DNA of 64,000 nucleotides from Lentzea albidocapillata (GTDB taxonomy: Bacteria; Actinomycetota; Actinomycetes; Mycobacteriales; Pseudonocardiaceae), in contig NZ_JOEA01000017.1 of assembly GCF_000719115.1 (NCBI RefSeq), positions 62,001 through 126,000 on the forward strand. Direction: 5' to 3'. Positions 40,609-49,354 of this stretch are shown in pieces; positions within the stretch are counted from its first letter, which is position 1; each line of letters starts with the position of its first letter. The position numbers were made by a program, and so were the translations under genes. The notes under the pieces are model-generated. The model searched no databases. It was not told the DNA's origin and saw only the letters and a list, made by a program, of their open reading frames with translations.

Positions 40609-41622
40609 TCATTCAGCCGAACCGGAGGTGACCGCACCGGCGGCCGGAGCCTCCGCGTCACTGCGGATGTCGATGCGCCAGCCCGTCAGACGAGCGGCCA
40701 GGCGGGCGTTCTGGCCCTCCTTGCCGATCGCCAGCGAGAGCTGGAAGTCCGGCACCACGACGCGCGCCGTCTTGGCACGCTCGTCGAGCACCCGCACGGA
40801 CACAACCTTGGCCGGGGACAAGGCATTCCCGACGAACGTGGCCGGGTCGTCCGAGTGGTCGATGATGTCGATCTTCTCGCCACCGAGCTCGTGCATGACG
40901 TTGCGCACACGGGCACCCATCGGGCCGATGCAGGCGCCCTTGGCGTTCACTCCGGCAACCGTTGATTTCACGGCGATCTTCGAACGGTGACCTGCCTCAC
41001 GTGCCACCGCGGGGATCTCCACGGTGCCGTCCGCGATTTCCGGGACCTCGAGGGCGAACAGCCGCCGCACGAGGTTCGGGTGGGTCCGCGAGAGAGCGAT
41101 CTGCGGCCCACGGGCACCGCGCGACACGCTCACGACGTAGCACTTGATGCGCTCGCCGTGGTTGTACTGCTCGCCCGGCACCTGCTCGGCCGGCGGCAGC
41201 ACACCCTCGGTGTCGCCGACCTGCACGACGACCATGCCGCGGGCGTTCGCACGGGCGTCGCGCTGGACGACACCCCCGATGATCTCGCCCTCCTTGGCGG
41301 CGAACTCACCGAACGTGCGCTCGTGCTCGGCGTCGCGCAGGCGCTGCAGGATGACCTGACGCGCCGTCGTGGCCGCGATGCGGCCGAAGCCTTCCGGAGT
41401 GTCGTCCCACTCCTCCCGGACCGCGCCGTCCGGCGCCAGGTCCTGCGCGATCACGCGCACGGCACCGGTCTTGCGGTCGATCTCCACCTTCGAATGCGTG
41501 GCATGCCCTTCGGTGTGCTTGTAGGCGGTCAGCAGTGCTGACTCGATCGCCTCCAGGACCGTCTCGAAGGGGATGTCCTTTTCACGTTCGATCGCCCTCA
41601 GGGCGGCGATGTCGACGTTCAC
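40609..41622 (-). CDS. nusA: Transcription termination/antitermination factor NusA
   Basis: Binds RNA polymerase and nascent RNA (337 aa). It has an N-terminal RNAP-binding domain ([21 protein letters not shown]), an S1 domain (about 130-200) and two KH domains (about 205-330, with [19 protein letters not shown] and [19 protein letters not shown]). It lacks the acidic repeats of proteobacterial NusA, as usual in actinobacteria. GTG 41622 follows GGAGGAG and overlaps the rimP stop as GTGA. Confidence 0.97.
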   Translation of the reverse strand: MNVDIAALRAIEREKDIPFETVLEAIESALLTAYKHTEGHATHSKVEIDRKTGAVRVIAQDLAPDGAVREEWDDTPEGFGRIAATTARQVILQRLRDAEHERTFGEFAAKEGEIIGGVVQRDARANARGMVVVQVGDTEGVLPPAEQVPGEQYNHGERIKCYVVSVSRGARGPQIALSRTHPNLVRRLFALEVPEIADGTVEIPAVAREAGHRSKIAVKSTVAGVNAKGACIGPMGARVRNVMHELGGEKIDIIDHSDDPATFVGNALSPAKVVSVRVLDERAKTARVVVPDFQLSLAIGKEGQNARLAARLTGWRIDIRSDAEAPAAGAVTSGSAE

Positions 41623-42143
41623 CTCGGCTCCTCCTTCGGTGCTTTCCGAGTGAGCCGAGCCAGTTCCTCGACCGGCGGCTGCTTGAACTCGATCTCCATG
41701 ACCGCGCGTTCGATGTGGCGGTACTCCACGCGTCGCAGCTCGTCCTTGTGCAGCAGCTCGACACCGGTCTCGTCGCACTCGCCGACCCGGCCGAACCACT
41801 CGGGCTGGTCGGGCTGCTTGATCTTCACGAGACGCAGGTGAGCGCGCTTCCAGTGGCGCGGGCGCGTCAGGGGACGGTCGACACCCGGCGAGGTGACCTC
41901 GAGGGTGTACGGCCCGTTGATGATGTGGTCGTGCTCGTCGAGTGCGGCGGAGACCACGCGGCTCGCCTCGGCGACCTCGTCGAGCCCGATTCCGTCCTCG
42001 CCGTCCACGACCACTTTGACCAGACGGCGGCGCCCAGCCTGATTCACGTCGAGCGCGTCGAGGTCGAAGCCGACGGCTTCGAGAGCTTCCCGCACAACGG
42101 GTGCTAGCTGCGCGGAAAGCTCTCCGCGCGGCGGGCTGGACAC
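41619..42143 (-). CDS. rimP: Ribosome maturation factor RimP
   Basis: A 30S assembly factor (174 aa). Domain 1 is about 10-90 ([40 protein letters not shown]) and contains the [18 protein letters not shown] hallmark at its end; domain 2 is the SH3-like C-terminal part. It is the first gene of the rimP-nusA-ylxR-infB operon and divergent from the lipoprotein gene. Confidence 0.95.
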   Translation of the reverse strand: MSSPPRGELSAQLAPVVREALEAVGFDLDALDVNQAGRRRLVKVVVDGEDGIGLDEVAEASRVVSAALDEHDHIINGPYTLEVTSPGVDRPLTRPRHWKRAHLRLVKIKQPDQPEWFGRVGECDETGVELLHKDELRRVEYRHIERAVMEIEFKQPPVEELARLTRKAPKEEPR

Positions 42144-42261
42144 GTGGTGTCTCCTTCAGTTCGAACGCATGAAAACCCCGGCCGACGGTATTTCGGCGGC
42201 CGTGGACAACCAGACTATCTCGTTCGCCCGGCTCCCACCGCGCCGCACGGCTGCTGGCAAC

Positions 42262-42714
42262 ATGGGTCGTGTGATCTCCGAATCGGTCAGCCGCCGCCGG
42301 GTGCTGTTCGCGGTGGCCGCCGCGCCGCTCACCGTCGCGTGCACCGCAGAACCTTCACCGCCACCGCCGCCGGACCCGCTCTCGGCCCTCGCGGCGCAGG
42401 CCCGTGCGGACGCCAGGCTGGCCCAGTCGCTGACGACGGTGCCCGCGGCCGCGGAGATCGCGAAAGCCCGTGAGACGCACGCCTCACTGCTGCAGGCCGA
42501 GGTCGACCGCGAACGCCCGCCGCAGTCGTCCACCGTGCCGCCCGCTCCCACCGCGCCGCCCACGCCGCCGGACCCGCTGGCCGCGTTGCGCACCGCGCTC
42601 GACGAGGCCGTCCGCGAGGCCTCGGCCACCGTCGCCTCGCTGCCCGCCTACCGCGCCGGTCTCGTCGGCTCGGTGGCCGCCGGCTGCGCCTCGCTGCGGG
42701 AGGTGCTCGCATGA
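42262..42714 (+). CDS. Twin-arginine/lipoprotein-like exported protein
   Basis: A 150-residue protein starting [20 protein letters not shown], with an RRR motif, a hydrophobic stretch and a TVAC lipobox-like site at about 29-32, then a Pro-rich stretch and a helical body. It should be exported and lipid-anchored. It overlaps the DUF4439 gene by ATGA; this pair next to rimP is common in actinobacteria, and both may form one ferritin-like complex. GTG 42271 is an alternative start. Confidence 0.75.
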   Translation: MGRVISESVSRRRVLFAVAAAPLTVACTAEPSPPPPPDPLSALAAQARADARLAQSLTTVPAAAEIAKARETHASLLQAEVDRERPPQSSTVPPAPTAPPTPPDPLAALRTALDEAVREASATVASLPAYRAGLVGSVAAGCASLREVLA

Positions 42715-43139
42715 GCGTGGAATCCGTGCAGACCGCGCTCGGCACCGAGCACGCGGCGTTGTGGACCTACGGCATGGTGTCGGCGTTCCTGGACGAGCAG
42801 GCCGCCGCCGTCGCGGAGGGTTCGAACCTGCACCGCGCGCGCCGGGACACGACGGAGCGGTGGCTGCGTGATCACGGCGCGACCCCGAACCCACCCGCCG
42901 CGGCCTACCTGCCGCCCGCGCCGGTGTCGGACGGGCCTTCCGCGCTCGCCGCGCTCGTGGCGGTCGAGCAGGACACCTGTGCCGCGTGGCGGGGTGTGCT
43001 GGAGCGGACCGACGACTCCGGGCTGCGGACGTCGGCGCTGGAGGCGCTGACGACGGCGGCGGTGCGGGCGACGCGGTGGCGCAAGGCCGCGGGGTCGGCA
43101 CCGGCATCGATCACGATGCCGGGTGTCGCCTCGGGCTAG
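42711..43139 (+). CDS. DUF4439 ferritin-like domain protein
   Basis: A 142-residue all-helical protein with ALGTEHAALWTYGMVSAFL, HRARRDTTERWL and LVAVEQDTCAAWRGVLERT, matching DUF4439, which is a predicted four-helix ferritin-like fold. Glu and His residues (E14, H15) could bind metal. It overlaps the upstream lipoprotein gene by four bases, suggesting joint function; no activity is established. Confidence 0.82.
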   Translation: MSVESVQTALGTEHAALWTYGMVSAFLDEQAAAVAEGSNLHRARRDTTERWLRDHGATPNPPAAAYLPPAPVSDGPSALAALVAVEQDTCAAWRGVLERTDDSGLRTSALEALTTAAVRATRWRKAAGSAPASITMPGVASG

Positions 43140-43142
43140 GGC

Positions 43143-43898
43143 CTAGTTGCCGAACGACGACGCGAGCCTGATCGCGTCGTTGGAGACCCTCTTCATGTCC
43201 TTGTTGTGCGCGAGCGCGTCGGCACCCCTGGTCGGCGAGTCGGACTCGACGATCACGACCAGCTCGTCACGTTGCTCGGAGGCGTATCCGCCGTTGGCCA
43301 GCGTGGTCAGCGGCGGGACGCTGATGGCCTTGTCCAGCACCAGGTCCTTGACGTTGCCGGTGCCGTCCTTCTGGGTGAGCTCCCGCAGTTGCCGCGCCTC
43401 GTCCGCCGTCTTCATCTTCACGACGGACACGGACGAGTACACGGTGCGGCCGTCCGGCAACTTGGCCGTGTAGAAGGCACGCGTCAGCTGCAGGCACGGC
43501 GTGGTCTTGAAGAACGCCTGCGTCTGGCTCGTCGCGTGGGCCGCGCAGTCGCTGTCCTTCACCGGGTCCGGCAACTCCGGCACGGTGGTGAACTCGAACT
43601 CCCCCGCTGTCTTCTGCGGCTGTGAGACCGGCTGGTCGACCGGGTTCGACGGCTGCAGCACCCACCACACGAACCCTGACACCACCGCGACGCCGACGAG
43701 CGCCAGCGCCTTGCCCACCCACGACTTGCGCTGGGGCGGAGGCGGTGGCGGGGACAGCTGCCCCTGACGGTTGTCCATGATCGACTGCAGCTTCATGAGC
43801 TCGTCGGCCGGGTACAACGGCGCGGTGTCGGTAGGCCTCGGTGGGAAGCGAGGCAGGTTCTGGGTCACCTCTTCAGGTGACTGGCGTGGTTCCGACAC
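43143..43898 (-). CDS. Single-pass membrane protein with extracytoplasmic domain
   Basis: A 251-residue protein: a cytoplasmic N-terminus with a Pro-rich run (SPPPPPPQRKSW), one membrane helix at about 63-83 (VGKALALVGVAVVSGFVWWVL), then an outer domain with two Cys (DSDCAAH, TTPCLQL). No family recognised; it resembles actinobacterial lipoprotein-like sensor domains. The start GTG 43898 is chosen because longer frames invade the aminotransferase gene. Stops of this gene and the DUF4439 gene are 3 bases apart. Confidence 0.7.
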   Translation of the reverse strand: MSEPRQSPEEVTQNLPRFPPRPTDTAPLYPADELMKLQSIMDNRQGQLSPPPPPPQRKSWVGKALALVGVAVVSGFVWWVLQPSNPVDQPVSQPQKTAGEFEFTTVPELPDPVKDSDCAAHATSQTQAFFKTTPCLQLTRAFYTAKLPDGRTVYSSVSVVKMKTADEARQLRELTQKDGTGNVKDLVLDKAISVPPLTTLANGGYASEQRDELVVIVESDSPTRGADALAHNKDMKRVSNDAIRLASSFGN

Positions 43899-43923
43899 AA
43901 GGACCCACGGTAACGGACGGCAG

Positions 43924-44877
43924 TCACGCGAGCGCTTCGAGCACCCGGTCAACGTCCTCGATCGTGTTGTACATGTGACACGCATACCGCGTCCGACCTG
44001 CACGAACCGAAGATACGACCCCCTGAACGGGTGGCCTGGCGACTGAGACGATCGCCGAGCCGTTGGGCGGCAGACCCAAACCGGCAAGGAGGCGATCCGT
44101 CAGGCTCACGCAGTGCGCGCGGACTGCTTCGAGGTCCAAAGAGGCCACCCACGGGAGCGCAACCGCCGCACCGACGTGTGAGAACCACGTCGGCGAGAGG
44201 TCGAACCGCCGTGCGTCCGAACGGAGCACGAGGTCGGTGCCGTAGTTCGCGCCGGTGCTGTACCAGTTGGCCGCCAACGGCTTGAGGGACGCCATCCGGT
44301 CCGGGCGCACCGCCATCCAGGCCGCGCCACGCGGTGCCATCAGCCACTTGTAGGCCACGCCGACGACGAAATCGGCCCACGCCAACGACAACGGCCGCCA
44401 CCCTGCGGCCTGCGACACGTCGAGCAGCACGGGTTTACCAGAAGCGCGCAACGCTTCGAGGTCCGCGATCTGGCCGTCCGCCGACTGGACCACGCTCATG
44501 GCGACGAGGTCGGCTTCCTCCACTGTGGACACGATCTGGTGGCCGGCCGCGACGAACGGCAGCGTGACGCTGGTGAAGTCGCCGGGATCGACGAAGACCT
44601 TCGAACCGGCCGGCAGGGACTGCGCGACCAGTGACACGAACTGCGAAACCGTTGCGCCGCAGGCGACCGAGGCCGAGGGCACCCCGACCAGCCGCCCGAA
44701 CGCCTCGCGTGAGGTCTCTACGACCTCGTTGAACGTGGACGACGTGTCCTGGCCGCGCCGCCACCGTTCGTGCGAGGCCGCCACCGCGTCGGCGACGTGC
44801 CGGGGCGGCACACCGATGGACGCCGTGTTCAGGTAACCGGGCTCGACGTCGAAGACCGCTCCGAAGGCCTCACGCAT
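43924..44877 (-). CDS. PLP-dependent class V aminotransferase-fold enzyme
   Basis: A 317-residue enzyme of the NifS/CsdB-like fold. It has the PLP-binding Asp in LLDVSQAAG (D153), the Schiff-base lysine in GVAYKWLMAPRG (K177) and a Thr/Ser anchor near ACGATVSQF. It is shorter than cysteine desulfurases and lacks their catalytic Cys loop, so it may be a kynureninase- or isopenicillin epimerase-like member. It overlaps the DUF4442 gene by 8 bases and is likely co-transcribed with it. Confidence 0.85.
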   Translation of the reverse strand: MREAFGAVFDVEPGYLNTASIGVPPRHVADAVAASHERWRRGQDTSSTFNEVVETSREAFGRLVGVPSASVACGATVSQFVSLVAQSLPAGSKVFVDPGDFTSVTLPFVAAGHQIVSTVEEADLVAMSVVQSADGQIADLEALRASGKPVLLDVSQAAGWRPLSLAWADFVVGVAYKWLMAPRGAAWMAVRPDRMASLKPLAANWYSTGANYGTDLVLRSDARRFDLSPTWFSHVGAAVALPWVASLDLEAVRAHCVSLTDRLLAGLGLPPNGSAIVSVARPPVQGVVSSVRAGRTRYACHMYNTIEDVDRVLEALA

Positions 44878-45334
44878 GCGCGAGCTGCTTGTCGCGCTTG
44901 CGGCGCGCGTAGACCTGCTTCTTCACCCGTGCGATCACGGTCCCATCCTGCCCGACGACGTCCGTCTCGAACCAGATCAAGGCCTTCTCGCCGTCCCTGG
45001 TCTGGTCCAGGACCTCGGCGACGTGCTCGTCGGTCAGCCGGAACTCGGCGTGCACGGTGCCGCGGCCGGGCGCGACGAACTCGATCTCACCGGCCTGGTC
45101 CCACACCACGTGCTGGCCCTTGAGCTGGTTGAACAGCAGCAACACCCAGAACGGGTCGGTCATCGCGAAGAGCGATCCGCCGAAGTGGGTGCCGAAGAAG
45201 TTGCGATTCCACGGACGCAGGCGCATCCGCACCCGTGCGTACCGGTAGTCCGGCGAGATCTCCACGACGCGGATGCCGGCGAACAGGAACGGCGGCCACA
45301 GGTTCATCCCGAAGCGCAGGCGGCTTGCCTTCAT
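44870..45334 (-). CDS. DUF4442 hotdog-fold (thioesterase-like) protein
   Basis: A 154-residue protein with the DUF4442 order: MNLWPPFLFAGIRVVEI, RYARVRMRLRPWNRN, FFGTHFGGSLFAMTDPFW and a long strand ending in KKQVYARRK. The family belongs to the hotdog superfamily related to acyl-CoA thioesterases. The start ATG 45334 is preceded by an AT-rich stretch (TGTAACACTGTTTTGT) rather than a Shine-Dalgarno, so the mRNA may be leaderless. Confidence 0.85.
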   Translation of the reverse strand: MKASRLRFGMNLWPPFLFAGIRVVEISPDYRYARVRMRLRPWNRNFFGTHFGGSLFAMTDPFWVLLLFNQLKGQHVVWDQAGEIEFVAPGRGTVHAEFRLTDEHVAEVLDQTRDGEKALIWFETDVVGQDGTVIARVKKQVYARRKRDKQLAHA

Positions 45335-45345
45335 ACAAAACAGTG

Positions 45346-46299
45346 TTACACAACGTCCGCCAGACTGTCCGCAACTTCCTCCGGCGAGGGCGTGTGACGT
45401 ATCTCCCGAGCTAGCTGACCAGCGGCTTCCCGGTAGGACGAGTCGCTGAACAGCCGTCGCACGCAGTCCGCGATCGGTCCGGCACTGAACGCGGCCGGCC
45501 GCAGCGCCGCACCGGCCGCGACGAGCGCGTCCGCGTTGCCGAACTGGTCCGCCCCCTGCGGCAGGACGACCTGGGGCACGCCGGCGACGAGCGCGCCCAG
45601 CATCGTGCCGCTGCCGCCGTGGTGAACGGCGACGTCCGCGTACCGGAGCACCTCCGCCTGCGGCAGCCACGGGTAGACCGTCACGTTCGGCGGCACGTGG
45701 TCGAGCGTGACGTGCGGCGCCGCCACGACCACTTGCACCTCGGGGATCTTGCCGAGCCCCACGACCGCCTCGGCGAGCAGTTCCCGCGTGCCGAACGCCG
45801 TGCCGAGCGTGAGGTAGACCAGCTTCCCGGCGGTACGCACCGGCACGTCACCGGGCGTCGAGAACGGCACCGCCCGCAACGGGATCCGCTCCTCCTCCAG
45901 GAAGTTCGCGTCCTGCAACGAGGGCGGGCAGATGTCGAGGTGCCGCCCGCCGGTGGGCCGCACGAGGCCGATCCCGGCGGGGAACATCCGCCCGAACCCG
46001 TGCCACAGCGCGGGAAACCCGCGGCGCCGGGCCTCCGAGACGACCTCGGGCACCGCCCACCCGCCGATCACGAGATCGGGCAGCAACCGCTCCAGCTCCT
46101 GCGCGATGTCCTCGGCGTAGATCTCGCCGAACACCAGACCCGGCCGGAACGGCCGCAGCCCGAGCTTCCCGAGCACCGGATGCATCTCCTCGCCGACGGC
46201 GAAGTGCACCTCGTGCCCGGCTTTGTGCATGGCCTGCGCCAACGGGATCAACGGGTACGTGTGACCGGCGGCGGCCATGCTGGCGAAGAGCACGCGCAT
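45346..46299 (-). CDS. Glycosyltransferase, GT1/MGT-like (compact)
   Basis: A 317-residue glycosyltransferase with the N-terminal MRVLFASMAAAGHTYPLIPLAQA and the C-terminal donor-binding motif ADVAVHHGGSGTMLGALVAGVP followed by PQGADQFGNA, as in macrolide and glycopeptide sugar transferases (GT-B fold). Typical members are 380-420 aa; the shortfall is in the N-terminal acceptor domain between about residues 55 and 65. The aglycone is unknown. ATG 46299 is chosen because the protein then starts at the first strand; the longer frame would cross the divergent gene. Confidence 0.88.
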   Translation of the reverse strand: MRVLFASMAAAGHTYPLIPLAQAMHKAGHEVHFAVGEEMHPVLGKLGLRPFRPGLVFGEIYAEDIAQELERLLPDLVIGGWAVPEVVSEARRRGFPALWHGFGRMFPAGIGLVRPTGGRHLDICPPSLQDANFLEEERIPLRAVPFSTPGDVPVRTAGKLVYLTLGTAFGTRELLAEAVVGLGKIPEVQVVVAAPHVTLDHVPPNVTVYPWLPQAEVLRYADVAVHHGGSGTMLGALVAGVPQVVLPQGADQFGNADALVAAGAALRPAAFSAGPIADCVRRLFSDSSYREAAGQLAREIRHTPSPEEVADSLADVV

Positions 46300-46321
46300 G
46301 CCGTGACGATACTGAGTCCTC

Positions 46322-46879
46322 ATGGGAACCAACCGCGAGAAGATGATCAACGGCGAGCCCTACCTGGCGGCGGACCCCGAACTGGACGCGGACCGGCGCC
46401 GCGCCTGGCGCGAGATGGCCCGGTTCAACGCGCACGACCCCGAGGACCTCGACGGGATGTACGGCATCCTCAAGGGGTTCGTGGCGGAGATCGGCGAGAA
46501 CTCGACGTTCATGCAGCGACTGCAGATCGAGTACGGCTACAACACCCGCATCGGCGCGAACTGCTTCATGAACTACGACGGCATCATCCTCGACTGCGGC
46601 CCGGTGACCATCGGCGACAACGTGATGATGGGTCCGCGCGTGCAGCTGCTGACGGCGTTGCACCCCATCGAGGACCACGACGCGCGCATCGAGGGCTGGG
46701 AGACGACCGCACCGATCGTCATCGGGGACAAGGTGTGGTTCGGTGGCGGCGTGATCGTGTGCCCTGGCGTCACCATCGGCAACAACACGGTGGTCGGCGC
46801 GGGCAGTGTCGTGACGCGCGATCTGCCTGCTCACGTGCTTGCGGTCGGCAACCCCGCACGGGTGGTTCGTAAGATCTGA
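46322..46879 (+). CDS. Maltose/galactoside O-acetyltransferase family protein (LbH)
   Basis: A 185-residue hexapeptide-repeat acetyltransferase of the Maa/LacA type. It has an N-terminal helical cap (REKMINGEPYLAADPELDADR), left-handed beta-helix repeats (about 70-180) and catalytic H114 in LTALHPIED. It transfers acetyl from acetyl-CoA to a sugar hydroxyl. Only 22 bases separate its ATG from the divergent glycosyltransferase ATG, so both mRNAs are probably nearly leaderless. Confidence 0.92.
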   Translation: MGTNREKMINGEPYLAADPELDADRRRAWREMARFNAHDPEDLDGMYGILKGFVAEIGENSTFMQRLQIEYGYNTRIGANCFMNYDGIILDCGPVTIGDNVMMGPRVQLLTALHPIEDHDARIEGWETTAPIVIGDKVWFGGGVIVCPGVTIGNNTVVGAGSVVTRDLPAHVLAVGNPARVVRKI

Positions 46880-46883
46880 GGTC

Positions 46884-47291
46884 ATGCGCAGCGAGGAGAT
46901 CGAGATCCGCACCGGCTCCGACGAGGTCGTGTACGACCTCACGCGGGAGTGCCAGCGGTTTCTCGACAGTGAGACCGGCGACGGCCTGCTGCACGTGTGG
47001 GTGCCCCACGCGACGGCCGGTGTCGCCATCATCGAGACGGGCGCGGGCAGCGACGACGACCTGCTGACCGCGCTGGAGCGCATCCTGCCCCGCGACGTGA
47101 AGTGGCAGCACCGGCACGGCACTCCTGGCCACGGCCGTGACCACGTGATGCCCGCACTGGTGCCGCCCTACGCGACGATCCCCGTTCTAGGCGGGGTGCT
47201 GACGCTCGGCACTTGGCAGTCCATCTGCCTGGTCGACACCAACGTCGACAATCCCGTCCGCACGGTCCGCCTGAGCTTCCTTGCCGGCTAG
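46884..47291 (+). CDS. YjbQ/UPF0047 family protein
   Basis: A 135-residue protein with LLHVWVPHATAGVAIIETG, HRHGTPGHGRDHVMPALV and LGTWQSICLVDTN, which are the three YjbQ motifs. Family members have weak thiamine-phosphate synthase activity, and their true role is unclear. It starts 4 bases after the acetyltransferase stop (ATG 46884) and overlaps the convergent membrane-protein gene by 105 bases. Confidence 0.92.
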   Translation: MRSEEIEIRTGSDEVVYDLTRECQRFLDSETGDGLLHVWVPHATAGVAIIETGAGSDDDLLTALERILPRDVKWQHRHGTPGHGRDHVMPALVPPYATIPVLGGVLTLGTWQSICLVDTNVDNPVRTVRLSFLAG

Positions 47292-48146
47292 CAGCAGGAC
47301 GAGGCCGACGAGCGCGATCCCGCCGAACACCCACCACTCGGTGCTGATGGAGCCGTCGTACATGAGGCTGCGCAGTCCTTCCGTCGAGAACCGGAACGGC
47401 GTCCACGACCACAGAACCGCCTTGTAGACCGGGTTGAGCAGCTCGGGCACCTGGCCCGCGACCGCCGGTGCCATCAGGTAGAGGATGCCGAGGACGCCCA
47501 TCGCGCGGATGCCGAGGTGCTTGAACAGCCCGGCCTGCAGGAGCGCGAACGACACGGCGACGGCGAGCATGAACGTGAGCGCCTGCGCGGTGAACGTGAC
47601 GCCCCACCAGGCCAGCAGGCCCACGGTCGAGCCGGTGACGAGGACGGCGGCGGTCACCGCCGACAGCCACCTCAGCCTCCTGCCCTTCAGCACCACGAAC
47701 AGCAGTCCGGCGATCATCCCGCCGACCCACAGCAGCGCGGACGCGGCGAGCGGCGCGGTGCGTTCGGCGGCGGTGGGGGTGGTGGCCTCGACCTTGACCG
47801 GCAGTCCGGCACCCTGCGCGATGCCGGTCAGCACCTGCTGGGCGACCTGCGTGCCGGACGGGTTGACCGCCGGGTTCAGCCGGATCGTCGCCTGGCCGGG
47901 CGCGACCTCCAGCACCCCGTAAACCTCCTTGTCCCGCAGGAGGTTCCGGGCCTCGTCCGCGGACACGACCCTGACGTCGATCTCGGCGGAGCCGGCTCTC
48001 GCGACGCGTTCCGCGATCGGCGGAGGCGCCACCACGGCGAGCGGAACGTCGTGCGGGTGCACGGTCGCCTGCACGCCGAACGTCAGCAATCCCAGCAGGA
48101 ACGCAACCACAGCACCTGCGACGGCGGTGACCAGCACGGTGCGCAT
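47187..48146 (-). CDS. YhgE/ABC-2-like membrane protein
   Basis: A 319-residue protein: an N-terminal helix (about 5-27), an extracytoplasmic domain (30-160), then five helices (about 165-300). This matches the YhgE/DUF3533 and ABC-2 permease topology, often linked to export or cell-envelope secretion. No ATPase partner is adjacent. The last 35 codons overlap the YjbQ gene antisense. Its promoter is bracketed by two inverted operator copies (48162-48228). Confidence 0.8.
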   Translation of the reverse strand: MRTVLVTAVAGAVVAFLLGLLTFGVQATVHPHDVPLAVVAPPPIAERVARAGSAEIDVRVVSADEARNLLRDKEVYGVLEVAPGQATIRLNPAVNPSGTQVAQQVLTGIAQGAGLPVKVEATTPTAAERTAPLAASALLWVGGMIAGLLFVVLKGRRLRWLSAVTAAVLVTGSTVGLLAWWGVTFTAQALTFMLAVAVSFALLQAGLFKHLGIRAMGVLGILYLMAPAVAGQVPELLNPVYKAVLWSWTPFRFSTEGLRSLMYDGSISTEWWVFGGIALVGLVLLLAGKEAQADRADGIVDVGVDQADGLPSAERQHPA

Positions 48147-48161
48147 AATCGGACCCCTTAG

Positions 48162-48228
48162 TTCATCAAGCGTTGAATTTAACGGGAACGCTACGCCCCG
48201 TCCGTCACGGAAGTCAACGCGTGATGAA
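48162..48228 (-). promoter_or_regulatory. Promoter of the YhgE-like gene with two inverted operator copies
   Basis: On the minus strand, TTGACT (48217-48212) and TAGCGT (48193-48188) form a -35/-10 pair with an 18-bp spacer, and AGGGG precedes the ATG. TTCATCAAGCGTTGA at 48162-48176 and TCAACGCGTGATGAA at 48214-48228 are inverted copies matching at 14 of 15 positions, with centres 52 bp apart (about five helical turns). One overlaps the -35; the other lies just downstream of the start point. This arrangement suits a looping or dimer-of-dimers repressor. Confidence 0.65.
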
Positions 48229-48265
48229 TTGAATCGCTGTCAGACCCACCAGGTACCGTTTGCCC

Positions 48266-49207
48266 GTGACTTACCCAGGTGGCGGCGGACAGGGCGGCTG
48301 GAACGACCAGCAGGGCTGGGGCCAGCAGCAGGGTGACCCCCAGAGCGGTGGCTACCAGACCGGCGGGTACCCGCAGACCGGCGGTTTCCCGGACCAGGGC
48401 CAGTTCCCGCAGCAGGGCTACGGCGGGTACGGCGGCCTCGGCGTGTACGGCGGCTTCGACAACGAGCCGCCGAAGAAGAGCAAGAAGACCCTCTGGCTGG
48501 TGCTCGGCACCGTGGTCCTGGTGCTGCTCGTCGGCGGCGGCCTCACCTGGTTCCTGCTCTCGCGCTCGGACAACACGGCGACGAACGACCCGTCCCCGCC
48601 GCCCAGCACCTCCGCCCAGCCGACCGACGCCGCCTGCCCGAAGAACGAGGGCCAGCAGTGCGTCGAGACGGCGCTCGGCTTCAACTACGTGGTCCCGAAG
48701 AACTGGGACATCATCGCCGACGTCAAGATCCCGGTGGAGGCCATCGCGGGCATCTCGCTGTCCGGCATCACCACCTACGGCGACTACACCTGCGAGGGCA
48801 AGCCGTTCACCAAGGGCACCAACGGCGGCACGCTGCTCCCGAAGAGCGACATCAACACCGCGGCCACCGACTTCACCAAGGCCCTCGCCGCGCAGTACTA
48901 CTCGTCGGGCGGCGACCCGAAGGTCACCACGACGCAGCCGAAGCCGGTGAAGATCCAGCACACCCAGAAGAACGGCCAGAAGGTCACCATCGACGGCGTG
49001 CAGGTGGACGCCACCGTCACGCAGACCGGCAACAAGTGCCTGGCGAGCAAGGGCATGCTCAAGGTCCTGGTGCTCAACGGCAGCAGCAAGCTGCACGTGT
49101 TCGCCGTCAACGGCGACCTGGAGGGAGGCGGTGGCGGCGCCACCCCGCCGCTGACCAAGGAGTCCGACCTGCAGAAGATGGTCGAGTCCCTGGTGCCGAC
49201 CTCGTAG
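48266..49207 (+). CDS. Gly/Gln-rich single-pass membrane protein
   Basis: A 313-residue protein. The cytoplasmic N-terminus is Gly/Gln/Tyr-rich with repeats like GGYQTGGYPQTGGFP (about 10-65), followed by a KKSKK stop signal and one membrane helix (about 74-97), a Pro/Ser linker and an outer domain (115-313) with Cys pairs. No family is recognised; the layout is common among actinobacterial sensor/secreted-domain proteins. TTG 48260 is an alternative start two codons earlier. Confidence 0.75.
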   Translation: MTYPGGGGQGGWNDQQGWGQQQGDPQSGGYQTGGYPQTGGFPDQGQFPQQGYGGYGGLGVYGGFDNEPPKKSKKTLWLVLGTVVLVLLVGGGLTWFLLSRSDNTATNDPSPPPSTSAQPTDAACPKNEGQQCVETALGFNYVVPKNWDIIADVKIPVEAIAGISLSGITTYGDYTCEGKPFTKGTNGGTLLPKSDINTAATDFTKALAAQYYSSGGDPKVTTTQPKPVKIQHTQKNGQKVTIDGVQVDATVTQTGNKCLASKGMLKVLVLNGSSKLHVFAVNGDLEGGGGGATPPLTKESDLQKMVESLVPTS

Positions 49208-49298
49208 CACCTACCGCGCGCCACCGTCCGATGTGGACGGCGGCGGGCAACGAGTCCACTCCCCCGCGGACAGGCCGACCCCTCCCCGCTGAAACGCC

Positions 49299-49343
49299 GA
49301 ACGCCGGGCCGCGCGCCCACTTCCAGCGCGCCACCCGGCGTTC
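49299..49343. terminator. Hairpin between convergent genes
   Basis: GAACGCCGGG (49299-49308) pairs with CCCGGCGTTC (49334-49343), with an inner GCGCGC/GCGCGC stem (49311-49316 and 49326-49331). It lies between the convergent membrane-protein and proS genes and may terminate both. Confidence 0.6.
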
Positions 49344-49354
49344 AGTTCCTAGTT

